This document shows positions 42,557 through 51,307 of a DNA stretch of 64,000 nt, in pieces. Numbering within the stretch: position 1 is the first letter of the stretch; the number at the start of each line of letters is the position of its first letter. Source of the DNA: Paraburkholderia tropica (GTDB taxonomy: Bacteria; Pseudomonadota; Gammaproteobacteria; Burkholderiales; Burkholderiaceae); NCBI RefSeq assembly GCF_900109265.1, contig NZ_FNZM01000019.1:124001-188000 (forward strand), given 5' to 3'. The notes below the pieces were generated by a model. That model saw only the letters and a list, made by a program, of their open reading frames with translations. It was not told where the DNA came from and made no database searches. The position numbers were made by a program, and so were the translations under genes.

Positions 42557-43488
42557 CGCTCGCCTGCCTGTTTCCCGGCCAGGGCGCGCAAAGCCCCGGC
42601 TTTCTGCATCAGCTACCCGAACACGACGTCGTGCGCGCGACGCTCGACGAAGCCTCGTCGGTGCTCGGCAGCGACGTGCTCGCGCTCGACAGCGCCGAGG
42701 CGCTGCAATCGACGGTCGCCGTGCAGATCGGGCTCACGGTCGCGGGCGTCGCCCAGGCGCGCGCGCTCGCGCATGCGGGACTGACGCCGCAGTTCAGCGC
42801 GGGCCTGTCGGTGGGCGCGTATCCGGCGGCCGTGTGTTGCGGCGCGCTCGCATTCGCCGACGCGCTGCGCATGGTGCGCAAGCGCGCCGAACTCATGGAA
42901 GCCGCGTGGCCTTCGGGTTATGGCCTCAGCGCTGTCTCCGGCCTGAGCGAAACGCAAGTCGAGCAACTCGCGCAGACGCTCGCCGCGCAAACCGGCGAAC
43001 GCGTCTACGTCGCCAATGTGAATGCGCCGCGCCAGATCGTCGTCGCGGGCGCGGATGCCGCGCTCGAATCGTTCGCCACGCGCGCGCTCGCGGCAGGCGC
43101 GCGCAAGGCGCAACGCCTCGCGGTGTCCGTTCCTTCGCATTGCGAACTATTGACCGACGCGGCGGACGCGCTCGTGGCGTGGTCGCGCGAGATTCCGTTC
43201 CGTGCGCCCGAAGGCGTCTACATCGACAATCGCGGCGGCCGTCCGCTCTATAGCGGCGATGCGATCCGTGCGGATCTCGCCACCAATATGCGCCACACGG
43301 TGCGCTGGTTCGATGCGCTCACGGTCATGATCGAGTCGGGCGCGACGGTGCTGGTCGAAGCGCCGCCGGGCCAGGTGCTCACCGATATCGCGCGCGAGCA
43401 GGTTCCGGACGTGACCGCGCTCAGCGCCGCGAGCTTGCCGCTCGACCGGCTTGTCGCGACGATCAGGCGGCGGCTGGGCGAGGAATAG
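42553..43488 (+). CDS. mdcH: Malonate decarboxylase, malonyl transferase (epsilon subunit)
   Basis: FabD-like malonyltransferase of 311 residues that primes the ACP with malonate. LFPGQGAQSPGF is the family N-terminus. The nucleophile Ser86 sits in AGLSVGAYPAAV, a GxSxG elbow where FabD has GHSLG; this Leu variant is typical of MdcH. NVNAPRQIVVAG and SVPSHCELLTDAADAL complete the active-site set, including the conserved His. The ATG overlaps the mdcG stop. It is the last mdc gene here; alkB follows on the other strand. Confidence 0.92.
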   Translation: MTLACLFPGQGAQSPGFLHQLPEHDVVRATLDEASSVLGSDVLALDSAEALQSTVAVQIGLTVAGVAQARALAHAGLTPQFSAGLSVGAYPAAVCCGALAFADALRMVRKRAELMEAAWPSGYGLSAVSGLSETQVEQLAQTLAAQTGERVYVANVNAPRQIVVAGADAALESFATRALAAGARKAQRLAVSVPSHCELLTDAADALVAWSREIPFRAPEGVYIDNRGGRPLYSGDAIRADLATNMRHTVRWFDALTVMIESGATVLVEAPPGQVLTDIAREQVPDVTALSAASLPLDRLVATIRRRLGEE

Positions 43489-43548
43489 CGGTCGCTACAC
43501 AACTGCGTACACGACCGCGCGCCGACGTGCAATCGCGCTTATAAAAAA

Positions 43549-43562
43549 TTTATGCGCATAAA
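43549..43562. repeat. Perfect 14-bp palindrome between mdcH and alkB
   Basis: TTTATGCGCATAAA is a perfect palindrome in an AT-rich island. On the minus strand it is followed by TTTTTTATAAG, so it could be a weak terminator hairpin for alkB. Alternatively it is a regulator site. Confidence 0.5.
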
Positions 43563-43624
43563 GTCATATTTGATTTTTAGCGCGAATGACGACGCATGCG
43601 TGGCGAAGTCGCGAAATCCCCTCG

Positions 43625-43646
43625 ATCTCGCCGCGATCTCGCCGCG
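43625..43646. repeat. Two tandem 11-bp repeats just after the alkB stop
   Basis: ATCTCGCCGCG occurs at 43625-43635 and directly again at 43636-43646. It lies immediately downstream of the alkB stop codon (on the minus strand). No function assigned. Confidence 0.5.
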
Positions 43647-43648
43647 AT

Positions 43649-44263
43649 TTACCCTCGATCGCCTGACTTCTTGCGCAATTCCGACATCACGACCCGAAAC
43701 GTCAGATTCACGCGCTCGCCGCTCACCGACGGCTCTTTGGGCACGCGATGCCGCCATTGCGCCTGCGTCTGCCCGCGCATCACCAGCAAACTGCCGCTCG
43801 ACAAGGGAAACGAGCGCGTCACGCCGCTCGCGGCATGGCGCAGGTCGAAGCGCCGCGTGGCGCCGAAGCTCAGCGAGGCGATCACCGGTTCGGGGCCGAG
43901 TTCGGGTTCGTGATCGGCGTGCCAGCCCATGCTGTCGCTGCCGCCGCGATAGCGGTTGAGCAGCACGCTGTTGAAGCGCACGCCGCATTGCGCGGTCACG
44001 GCGTCGCGCAGTTCGGCGACGGCCGTCGTCCACGGCTGCGGGACGTTGCGAATGCCCGAGTAGATATAGACCGCGCCCGGATCGCCCTGCCACGCGGTCA
44101 GGCGCGGCTGGTCGACCCAGCCGCCCGGCGTGCGGATGCGCTCCTGACGCCAGTCCGTTTCGGCGACGATGCGCGCCAGATAATCGGCCGCCGCCGCGGG
44201 CGCGAGCCAGGCGGGATGCCAGTCGACATCGGGTTGGGGCGTATCGTCGAAGAGATCGAACAT
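43649..44263 (-). CDS. alkB: AlkB-type 2-oxoglutarate/Fe(II) dioxygenase
   Basis: DNA/RNA repair demethylase of 204 residues, using 2-oxoglutarate, oxygen and Fe(II) to strip methyl groups from alkylated bases. Iron ligands are His115 and Asp117 in GWHADHE and His172 in RHRVPK. The 2-oxoglutarate contacts Arg184 and Arg190 lie in RVNLTFR. The sequence is closer to the AlkB2/AlkB3-like bacterial branch than to E. coli AlkB. The ATG at 44263 (FDLFDD) is preferred over an upstream in-frame TTG because it matches the usual N-terminus. It converges with mdcH, 160 bp away. Confidence 0.92.
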   Translation of the reverse strand: MFDLFDDTPQPDVDWHPAWLAPAAAADYLARIVAETDWRQERIRTPGGWVDQPRLTAWQGDPGAVYIYSGIRNVPQPWTTAVAELRDAVTAQCGVRFNSVLLNRYRGGSDSMGWHADHEPELGPEPVIASLSFGATRRFDLRHAASGVTRSFPLSSGSLLVMRGQTQAQWRHRVPKEPSVSGERVNLTFRVVMSELRKKSGDRG

Positions 44264-44358
44264 CGGGTCGGAAAACGCATGCAAAGCGGAAAGCAGAGCG
44301 CGCAGTGTCGCACGGCGCGGCGCGCCCCGTCACACGACATCGGCCCGCTTGCTGCGCT

Positions 44359-44682
44359 TCAGACGAACAGCGCGAGGTAGAACACGGCCGCGCCGATCAA
44401 CGCCCCGATGAAGCAGAAGCCCTCGGCCGGCTCCTCGGTGGTTCGCGAGCGCAGCCACGCGCCGGCCACGCCGAAGAAGCCCGCGATGCCGAGCGCCACG
44501 AACACCATCACGACGTCGAATAGCGCGCTGCGCCCGATCTCGAGCATGTCGATATGCTTGAGCGCGAAGTACAACACCACCGCCATGATCGAGAGGACAA
44601 CGAGCGGCAGCATCACATGACTGCCCTCGCGCCCTACGTGACGACCATGAAGCCCTTGCACGACCGGCCTGGTAATTTTCAT
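44359..44682 (-). CDS. Small inner-membrane protein of unknown function
   Basis: Protein of 107 residues with three hydrophobic segments (roughly 25-43, 53-73 and 85-105) and a positively charged N-terminus. No motif is recognised. The start is the ATG at 44682, with GGGGAGA seven bases upstream; the frame is open further upstream but without support. It lies 95 bp before alkB on the same strand. It could be a small membrane-stress protein, but I cannot assign a function. Confidence 0.62.
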   Translation of the reverse strand: MKITRPVVQGLHGRHVGREGSHVMLPLVVLSIMAVVLYFALKHIDMLEIGRSALFDVVMVFVALGIAGFFGVAGAWLRSRTTEEPAEGFCFIGALIGAAVFYLALFV

Positions 44683-45102
44683 GACCCGTCTCCCCCAGAG
44701 TGCCCGAAAAAACGCGTGGACCTCGATTCGAGCATAGTCCATCGATCAGTCCGATTCAATGAACGTTTAATAGCGCTATGCAGCATGCGCGGCCCGCATA
44801 AAAATCTTGCGACTCCGCCGCGCGCCTGACAATCCAGGGTTATGCCGCACTGCGCAAGCGGCGCCGCGGCGCCGTTTACCGGGCGCCCGTCCGCACGCGG
44901 CACGATCCGTGCTGCGCCGGTAGAATGCATCGCAGCGCACGCCCGCCGATGCCGGGTTCGCCGTCCGCGCTGATGTTTGCATCGCGTGTGTGCATCGCGT
45001 TCGCATCGAGTCTGCATCGCGCTTGCTCCGCGCGGCCGACCGCGCCCGACCGCAGCCGAAGTTCCCCGCCACCGTTCCGATTCCGCACCGACCGCGCCCG
45101 CC
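44683..45102. other. Gap of 420 bp with phased GCATCG repeats
   Basis: No convincing gene is seen here. The main features are a -10-like TAGAAT at 44921-44926 facing the metallophosphoesterase, and GCATCG copies at 44927, 44979, 44992, 45003 and 45014, the last four spaced 11-13 bp. The stretch just before 45103 is C-rich with no ribosome site for the next gene. Confidence 0.55.
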
Positions 45103-46266
45103 ATGCCTCGACTCTCGTTCCTGGTCCGCTTCATCGCCATCGGCATCCTGCTGCACGCCTATGTCGGCTTTCGCCTGATTCCCGATCTGCCCGTGCCCGC
45201 CGCCGTCAAATGGCTCGCGGTGCTCTGGCTCGTGCTGTCGGTGCTCGTGATTCCGCCCGGCATGCTCGCGCGGCGCTTCAAGCGCCAGCCGCTCGGCGAC
45301 CGGCTCGCCTGGACCGGCATGCTGTTCATGGGCTTTTTCTCGTCGCTGCTGATGCTGACGATCGTGCGCGATCTCGTGCTCGCCTCGCTGATGACCGTCG
45401 CCGCGATCTGGCCGCACGCCGCCGATCTCGCGCGCTGGCGTACCGGCAGCGCGGCGGCGGTGGTCGTGCTGGCGTTCGCCTCGACGGCCTTCGGCTTCTT
45501 CAACGCGCGGCGGCGCGCGCGCGTGCGCAACGTCGACGTGCCGATCCGCAATCTGCCCGCCGAACTCGACGGCTTCACGATCGTGCAGTTGAGCGACATC
45601 CACGTCGGTCCGACGATCAAGCACGATTACGTCGAGCGCATCGTGCGCGCCGTGAATCAGCTCGACGCCGACGTGGTGGCGATCACCGGCGACGTGGTCG
45701 ACGGCAGCGTGCAACATCTCGCCGATCACACCGCGCCGCTCGGGCGGCTCGCCGCGCAGCACGGCGTCTATCTGGTGACGGGCAACCACGAGTACTACTC
45801 GGGCGCCGATGCGTGGGTGGCCGAATTTCGACGCATCGGCCTGACGGTGCTGATGAACCAGCACGTGGTGATCGAGCACGGCGGCGCGCGGCTCGTGCTC
45901 GCGGGCGTGACCGATTACACGGGCGGCCATTTCGATCCCGCGCACCGCAGCGACCCGCAAGGCGCGCTGCGCGGCGCGCCCGACGACGTGAACACGCGCG
46001 TGCTGCTCGCGCATCAGCCGCGCAGCGCGCACGCGGCCGCCGACGCGGGCTACACGCTGCAACTGTCCGGCCACACGCACGGCGGCCAGATCTTTCCGTG
46101 GAATTTCCTCGTGCGGTTGCAGCAGCCGTTCACGGCGGGGCTGGAAAAGCTCGGCAGCCTGTGGGTCTACACGAGCCGCGGCACCGGCTACTGGGGGCCG
46201 CCGAAGCGTCTGGGCGCGCCTTCGGAGATCACGCGCGTGCGGCTCGTGGGCGCCCGCCCGGTCTGA
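45103..46266 (+). CDS. Membrane-anchored metallophosphoesterase
   Basis: Protein of 387 residues with about four N-terminal transmembrane helices (1-140) and a C-terminal calcineurin-like phosphoesterase domain. Metal-binding motifs appear in order: SDIHVG (about 161), TGDVVDG, GNHE, a later AHQP, and GHTHGG. This arrangement resembles bacterial YkuE/UDP-2,3-diacylglucosamine-hydrolase relatives, so a lipid or nucleotide substrate is plausible. The ATG at 45103 gives a normal start. The next gene begins 138 bp later. Confidence 0.88.
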   Translation: MPRLSFLVRFIAIGILLHAYVGFRLIPDLPVPAAVKWLAVLWLVLSVLVIPPGMLARRFKRQPLGDRLAWTGMLFMGFFSSLLMLTIVRDLVLASLMTVAAIWPHAADLARWRTGSAAAVVVLAFASTAFGFFNARRRARVRNVDVPIRNLPAELDGFTIVQLSDIHVGPTIKHDYVERIVRAVNQLDADVVAITGDVVDGSVQHLADHTAPLGRLAAQHGVYLVTGNHEYYSGADAWVAEFRRIGLTVLMNQHVVIEHGGARLVLAGVTDYTGGHFDPAHRSDPQGALRGAPDDVNTRVLLAHQPRSAHAAADAGYTLQLSGHTHGGQIFPWNFLVRLQQPFTAGLEKLGSLWVYTSRGTGYWGPPKRLGAPSEITRVRLVGARPV

Positions 46267-46404
46267 GGTCGCGGCGGCAGCACCAATCAATCTGCGCGAC
46301 AGACACCCCGCGAGCACACCGCGCGGGGCGCGCCCAACAAGCCGGTATCATGACCGGCAAGCTCCTCGACTGGCCTTGCCCGCCCCAACTGGAATCCCAC
46401 GCTC

Positions 46405-47496
46405 ATGGACGGCAACAAGCACCTCCACCAGACCGCCTTCTACCTGCTGCTGTTCGTCGTTTCCATCGCGCTGTGCTTCGTGCTCGCGCCGTTTTTCAGC
46501 ACCGTGCTGTGGGGCGCCATTCTCGCGCTGATCTTCCAGCCCGTGCAGCGCCGCCTCGTCGCGCGCCTCGGACGCCGGCGCAATCTCGCCGCGCTCATCA
46601 CGCTGCTGTTCTGTCTCGTGATCGTGATCTTCCCGCTCACGCTGGTCGCCGGCACGCTGATCCAGCAGGTCGGCTTCGCCTATGCGCAGGTGCGCGCGGG
46701 CAGTCTCGACTTCGGCGCGTTCTTCAGCCAGATCGTGCATGCGCTGCCGCAGTCGGTGCAGAACGTGCTCGCGCGCTACGACCTCATGGATCTGCCCGGC
46801 CTGCAGCAGCGACTGACGGCGGGCGCGGCGCAGATCAGCCAGTTCGTCGCCACGCGCGCGCTGAGCCTCGGGCAGAACACGCTGCAATTCATGGTGAGCT
46901 TCTGCGTGATGCTCTATCTGTTCTTCTTTCTGGTACGCGACGGCCGCGAAATCTCGCGCCTCGTGCGCGACGCCATTCCGCTCGACGAACAGCACAAGCT
47001 GCATCTGATCCGCAAGTTCACGACCGTGATCCGCGCGACGGTCAAGGGCAACGTGGTGGTCGCCTTCGTGCAGGGCACGCTCGGCGGCATCGCGCTGTGG
47101 GTCTGCGGCATTCAGGGCGCGCTGCTGTGGGGTTTCGTGATGATGCTGCTGTCGCTGCTGCCCGCCGTGGGCGCGGCGCTCGTGTGGCTGCCGATCGCCA
47201 TTTATTTCATCTCGACGGGCGATCTCGTGCGCGGCGTCGGGCTCGCGCTGTTCGGCGCGCTCGTCATCGGCACCGTCGACAACGTGCTGCGCCCGGTGCT
47301 GGTCGGCAAGGACACGCGCCTGCCCGACTGGGTCGTGCTGATCTCGACGCTCGGCGGCATTTCGCTCATCGGCATCAACGGCTTCGTGATCGGGCCGCTG
47401 ATCGCCGCGCTGTTCATCAGTTGCTGGGACCTGCTGCGCCGCGACCAGCACAATCAGGGCGCGACGGCCGCCGCCGAGGACGACGAACTGGTCTAG
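46405..47496 (+). CDS. AI-2E/PerM-family membrane transporter
   Basis: Inner-membrane protein of 363 residues with about eight helices, in the AI-2E (TqsA/PerM) family; members export small molecules and have been linked to autoinducer-2 release or Na+/H+ exchange. Recognisable segments are VSIALCFVLAPFFSTVLWGAI, YLFFFLVRDGREISRLV, and IGTVDNVLRPVLVGKDTRLPDWVVLISTLGG in parts. The stop codon lies in a tandem repeat (47491-47535). No strong ribosome site is seen. The substrate is unknown. Confidence 0.87.
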   Translation: MDGNKHLHQTAFYLLLFVVSIALCFVLAPFFSTVLWGAILALIFQPVQRRLVARLGRRRNLAALITLLFCLVIVIFPLTLVAGTLIQQVGFAYAQVRAGSLDFGAFFSQIVHALPQSVQNVLARYDLMDLPGLQQRLTAGAAQISQFVATRALSLGQNTLQFMVSFCVMLYLFFFLVRDGREISRLVRDAIPLDEQHKLHLIRKFTTVIRATVKGNVVVAFVQGTLGGIALWVCGIQGALLWGFVMMLLSLLPAVGAALVWLPIAIYFISTGDLVRGVGLALFGALVIGTVDNVLRPVLVGKDTRLPDWVVLISTLGGISLIGINGFVIGPLIAALFISCWDLLRRDQHNQGATAAAEDDELV

Positions 47497-47535
47497 CGCG
47501 ACCCGGTCTAGCGCGACCCGGTCTCGCGCGACCCA
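47491..47535. repeat. Three 15-bp tandem repeats across the AI-2E gene stop codon
   Basis: GTCTAGCGCGACCCG occurs at 47491-47505 and 47506-47520, with a variant GTCTCGCGCGACCCA at 47521-47535. The first copy contains the gene's TAG stop. Because 15 is a multiple of three, the second copy gives an in-frame back-up stop and the third copy has lost it (TAG to TCG). Confidence 0.75.
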
Positions 47536-47551
47536 GACTGTTGCGAAGCGT

Positions 47552-49012
47552 TCAGGATGACACGTGCAGCGGCACGCCCGCACGCCCCTGACGCGGCGCA
47601 TTCGACTCCACCGGCCCGGTCGCCGGATTCGGTCGCGCCGCCGTCCCGCCGTCCTGCGCGGCCACCGAAAAACCGAACGTATTGATGCCGTTGGCGCTGC
47701 GCACGAACACCGTGCCGCCGTGCATTTCCGCGACCGCCTTCACGATCGACAATCCGAGGCCGTGATTCTCGTGGCTGTTCGAGCGCGCTTCCTGAATGCG
47801 ATAGAAACGGTCGAAGATATGCTCGCGCACGAACGGATCGAGCGGCTCGCCCGGATTCGACACGGCAATTTCCACGTGCCCGTCCTGCGGCGCGATGGTG
47901 GCCTGCAACACGGTGCCCGGCGGCGAGTGCTGAATCGCGTTGACGAACAGATTGCTCACCGCGCGCCCGATCAGCGACGTGTTCACCCACGCGCGCGCGT
48001 CGCCCTGCACTTGCACGCTCAGTTGCGCTTCTTCGAGCGGCATATCGAGGAATTCGAGCATGCGCTCGACCTCGCCGCGCAGCGAGACTTCCGTGAGTTC
48101 GGTCGCACGTTCGCCGCGATCGCTGCGCGAGAGGAACAGCATGTCGTTGACGATCACGCGCAATCGTTCGAATTCCTCAAGATTCGATTGCATCGTCTGC
48201 TGCAACTGTTCCACCGAGCGATCGCGCGTGAGCGCGACCTGTGTCTGCCCGATCAGGATGCTCACCGGCGTGCGCAGTTCGTGCGCGACATCCGCGTTGA
48301 ACGATTCGAGGCGCTCGTAGGCCTTGTCGAGACGTTCGAGCGCGCCGTTGAACGAGGTCGCCAGTTCGTGCAATTCCTCCGGCAACTCGCCCGAATGCAG
48401 CCGCTGCCGCCGGTTCGACGGGCTCAGTTGCGCGGCCTCGCGCGACAGCCGCGTAAGCGGCGCGAGACCGAAACGCGTGACCGCGCGGCTCAGCAGCGCG
48501 ACCGCGATGGTCGAGAGCGCGATCAGCACGCCGAGCGCGATACCGAAGCGCCGCAGCATGCTCTCGGTGCGCACGCAGTCGCTACCCACCACGAGTTTCA
48601 CTTCGGGGCGATCGCCGCTCGCGGGCACCGTCATGCTCGTGACGATGATGTCGTAGGTGCAGCCCGGCGGCCGCACGAGCTGATGATTGTTGCCCGCGTC
48701 GCCCGTGATCGTGCCGACGATGGGCGTGCCGAAACGAAAGCGCGGATCGGGGCCTTCGACGTAGTAATGCATGCGGCTGTCGGCGGGCGAGAGATCGCGC
48801 AGCTTTTCCTGCACCGAAGCCCACTTCTTTTCGTCGGGCGCGTGCGAAACGATCAGGCTCGCGATGCGCGCGCGCGTGTCGAGCGTCTCGCGCAACTCGT
48901 TGATCAACTGGCGCTGCATCAGCAGAAACAGGCCCGTTCCCGTGAGCGTGAAGACGATCAGCGAGACCGCTGCGAACATCGCCGACAGCCGCAGCGAGAT
49001 CGAGCGCTTCAT
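47552..49012 (-). CDS. Sensor histidine kinase of the RND operon (CusS/IrlS-type)
   Basis: Membrane kinase of 486 residues. Two transmembrane helices flank a periplasmic sensor domain of about 150 residues, a HAMP region follows (VTRFGLAPLTRLSREAAQL), then the dimerisation helix with the phosphorylated His in ADVAHELRTPVSILIG, and the ATPase domain with NAIQHSPPG and the G-box HGLGLSIVKAVAEMHGG. The layout and location match the heavy-metal/efflux sensors CusS and IrlS. It overlaps the response regulator by four bases and ends the efflux operon. The signal is unknown. Confidence 0.9.
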   Translation of the reverse strand: MKRSISLRLSAMFAAVSLIVFTLTGTGLFLLMQRQLINELRETLDTRARIASLIVSHAPDEKKWASVQEKLRDLSPADSRMHYYVEGPDPRFRFGTPIVGTITGDAGNNHQLVRPPGCTYDIIVTSMTVPASGDRPEVKLVVGSDCVRTESMLRRFGIALGVLIALSTIAVALLSRAVTRFGLAPLTRLSREAAQLSPSNRRQRLHSGELPEELHELATSFNGALERLDKAYERLESFNADVAHELRTPVSILIGQTQVALTRDRSVEQLQQTMQSNLEEFERLRVIVNDMLFLSRSDRGERATELTEVSLRGEVERMLEFLDMPLEEAQLSVQVQGDARAWVNTSLIGRAVSNLFVNAIQHSPPGTVLQATIAPQDGHVEIAVSNPGEPLDPFVREHIFDRFYRIQEARSNSHENHGLGLSIVKAVAEMHGGTVFVRSANGINTFGFSVAAQDGGTAARPNPATGPVESNAPRQGRAGVPLHVSS

Positions 49013-49698
49013 GACAGCTGGCCTCCGTCCTCGCGCACTTCGAGCACGTAGCCCATGCCGCGGATCGTGTGCAGCAGCTTCGACGCGTGCGGTCCGTCGA
49101 GCTTCGCGCGCAGCCGCTTGATGGCGGTTTCCACGACGTTCGCGTTGCTTTCGAAGTTGACGTCCCAGACGAGCTCGGTGATGAGCGTCTTCGAGAGAAT
49201 TTCGCCGCGCCGCCGCGCGAGCACCGACAGCAACTGAAACTCCTTCGCCGTGAGATCGAGACGCACGCCGTCGCGCGTCGCGCGGCGACTGATCAGATCG
49301 ACCTGCAGATCGCCCACCGAAATGAGCGTGGATTCCTGCGCGCGGGCGCGCCGCGTGAGCGCGCGCAGCCGCTCGACCAGTTCGAGAAACGAAAACGGCT
49401 TGGTCAGATAGTCGTCGGCGCCGTCGCGCAGACCGTGCACGCGGTCGTCCACGCGGTCGCGCGCGGTCAGCATGATGACCGGCGTGTCCTTCTTCGCGCG
49501 CACCGCGCGCAGCACGCCGAAGCCGTCGAGCTTCGGCAGCATCACGTCGAGCACGATCACGTCGAAATCGTATTCGGTGGCCATCCACGCGCCCTCTTCG
49601 CCGTCCATCGCCACGTCGACGATCCAGCCTTGCTCGCTCAACCCGCTGCGCAAATAATCGACGACCTTGCGCTCGTCTTCGATAACCAGAACTTTCAT
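49009..49698 (-). CDS. Response regulator of the RND operon (CusR/IrlR-type)
   Basis: DNA-binding activator of 229 residues: receiver domain with phosphoacceptor Asp in VLDVMLPKLDG and conserved Lys in LTKPFSF, then a winged-helix OmpR-type output domain (LTAKEFQLLSVLARRRGEILSKTLI through ETAIKRLRAKLDG). It belongs with the sensor gene that overlaps it by four bases. GGAGG six bases before the ATG is a strong ribosome site. It probably activates the upstream efflux genes. Confidence 0.92.
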   Translation of the reverse strand: MKVLVIEDERKVVDYLRSGLSEQGWIVDVAMDGEEGAWMATEYDFDVIVLDVMLPKLDGFGVLRAVRAKKDTPVIMLTARDRVDDRVHGLRDGADDYLTKPFSFLELVERLRALTRRARAQESTLISVGDLQVDLISRRATRDGVRLDLTAKEFQLLSVLARRRGEILSKTLITELVWDVNFESNANVVETAIKRLRAKLDGPHASKLLHTIRGMGYVLEVREDGGQLS

Positions 49699-49789
49699 GC
49701 TTGCCCTCCGCTTCGTGCGCGGCCTCCTGGGCCGCGTCGAATGATCTTGTGTTGCTGCACGCGTGACGTTGCACGCGAGCATTGTGAGC

Positions 49790-51307
49790 CTATCCCTTGC
49801 CGGCGGCCGCGCCCGGCGCGGGCGTCTCGCGGCAGGTGCCCATGCTGCAGGCGAGCGCGCGGTCGTCCGCGCTCCAGCCGCCGCCCAGCGCCTTCGCCAG
49901 ATATACCACCGTGGCGGCCTGTTGTCCGTGAATCTGCACTTCCTGGCGCTCGCTGGCAAGCAGTTGCTGCTCGGCGTTGAGCACGTCGATGAAGGCGACG
50001 AGGCCGCCCTGGTAGCGGTCGTTGGCGAGTTCGAACGACTGGCGGGCGTCGTCGACGGCGGACTGGCCGTCGGTGGACGCGCGTTCGAGCACGGACAGCC
50101 CCGTTACCGCATTCTGCACCTCCTGGAACGCCGTGAGCACGGTCTGACGATACGAGGCCTGCGCCGACTCGTAGCCGGCCTGCGCGTAATCCACGCCCGC
50201 CGCGCGCTTGCCGCCGTCGAACAGCACTTCGCCCGCGCTCGCACCGAGCGACCACATCAGGCTCGGCACCGAAAAGAGGTTGCTGAAGCGCGTCGATTCC
50301 CAGCCCAGCGTGGGCGAGAGCGTGAGGTCCGGAAAATACGCCGAACGCGCCACGCCGATCTGCGCATTGGCCGCCGCCATCGCGCGCTCGGCCGACGCCA
50401 CGTCGGGCCGCCGCTGCAACAGCTCGCTCGGCAGGCCGGTTGGCAGCGCGGGCGTGGGCAGCGGCGTCACCTTCGGCGCGAGCACGAACTCGGGCGCGGG
50501 CTTGCCGATCAGCACCGCAATCGCATTCTGATCCTGCTGACGCTGGTTTTCGAGCAGATGCACCTGGGTTTTCGTGGCGTCGAGCTGCGCCTTCTGCTGA
50601 AGCAGATCGAGGCCCGAGACCGCGCCCAGATCGTGTTGCGCGCTCACGAAATCGAGCGCTTTTTGCTGCAACGCGATCGAGCGGTTCACGACGTCGATTT
50701 CATCGTCGAGTTCGCGCATCGCGAAGTAATCGGTCGCGAGCTCGGCGGTGAGCACGAGCCGCGCGTTCGCGAGATCGTCGCCGGCTTCCTGCGCGGACGC
50801 CTGCGCCGACTCCACCATGCGCCGGATGCGCCCGAACAGATCCAGCTCGTAGCTGATGGTCGGGCCGACCTGGATATCGTTCTGCACGGTCGACATGTTC
50901 GGCGTGACGTAAGTCGTCTGTGGCCGGTTCGCGGAGATGCGTTCGCGCGCGATGCCCGCGCCGAGCGACACCTGCGGGGCCTGTTGCGACGACACCGAAC
51001 CGAGCGTCGCGCGCGCCTGCGCGTAGTGCGCGACGGCCACGCGCAGCGTCTGGTTTTCGGCGAGCGCGGCGTCTTCGAGACCATCCAGCTCCGGATTGCC
51101 GAACGCCGCCCACCAGCGCGGATCGAGCGGCGCGTGCGCAGGCTGCGCGGCGTGCCAGTAGGCGTCGGCGGGATCGACGCGCCACGCGGCCGGACTCGCC
51201 GTCTGCGGCTTCTGATAGTCCGGGCCGACCGTGCAGGCCGCGAGTCCCGCCACGCCGATCAGCGTCAGCAGCGCGCGCGCCTTCGAAGGGAAGCTCGTTG
51301 CGCTCAC
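49790..51307 (-). CDS. RND efflux outer-membrane lipoprotein (NodT/OprM family)
   Basis: Outer-membrane channel component of 505 residues. The lipobox is LAAC (GVAGLAACTVGPDYQKP), so the mature N-terminus is acylated. The periplasmic-helical body matches NodT/OprM family: SVSSQQAPQVSLG, VNRSIALQQKALDFVSAQ, LLQRRPDVASAERAMAAANAQIGVARSAYFPDL in parts, and a repeated second half with EVQNAVTGLSVLERAS. The start is GTG at 51307 overlapping the adaptor stop (GTGA) with GGAG six bases upstream. The C-terminus has a variable Ala/Gly-rich tail. Confidence 0.9.
   Translation of the reverse strand: MSATSFPSKARALLTLIGVAGLAACTVGPDYQKPQTASPAAWRVDPADAYWHAAQPAHAPLDPRWWAAFGNPELDGLEDAALAENQTLRVAVAHYAQARATLGSVSSQQAPQVSLGAGIARERISANRPQTTYVTPNMSTVQNDIQVGPTISYELDLFGRIRRMVESAQASAQEAGDDLANARLVLTAELATDYFAMRELDDEIDVVNRSIALQQKALDFVSAQHDLGAVSGLDLLQQKAQLDATKTQVHLLENQRQQDQNAIAVLIGKPAPEFVLAPKVTPLPTPALPTGLPSELLQRRPDVASAERAMAAANAQIGVARSAYFPDLTLSPTLGWESTRFSNLFSVPSLMWSLGASAGEVLFDGGKRAAGVDYAQAGYESAQASYRQTVLTAFQEVQNAVTGLSVLERASTDGQSAVDDARQSFELANDRYQGGLVAFIDVLNAEQQLLASERQEVQIHGQQAATVVYLAKALGGGWSADDRALACSMGTCRETPAPGAAAGKG

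Noticed and set aside
43552..43959. 135-codon frame beginning RIKSYLIFSANDD, antisense to alkB
   Set aside because: Only the first third is non-repetitive, it overlaps the alkB coding region, and it shows no ribosome site or domain.
44925..47591. 888-codon plus-strand frame across the phosphoesterase and AI-2E genes
   Set aside because: Runs in a different frame through two well supported genes and is Arg/Ala-rich with no domain.
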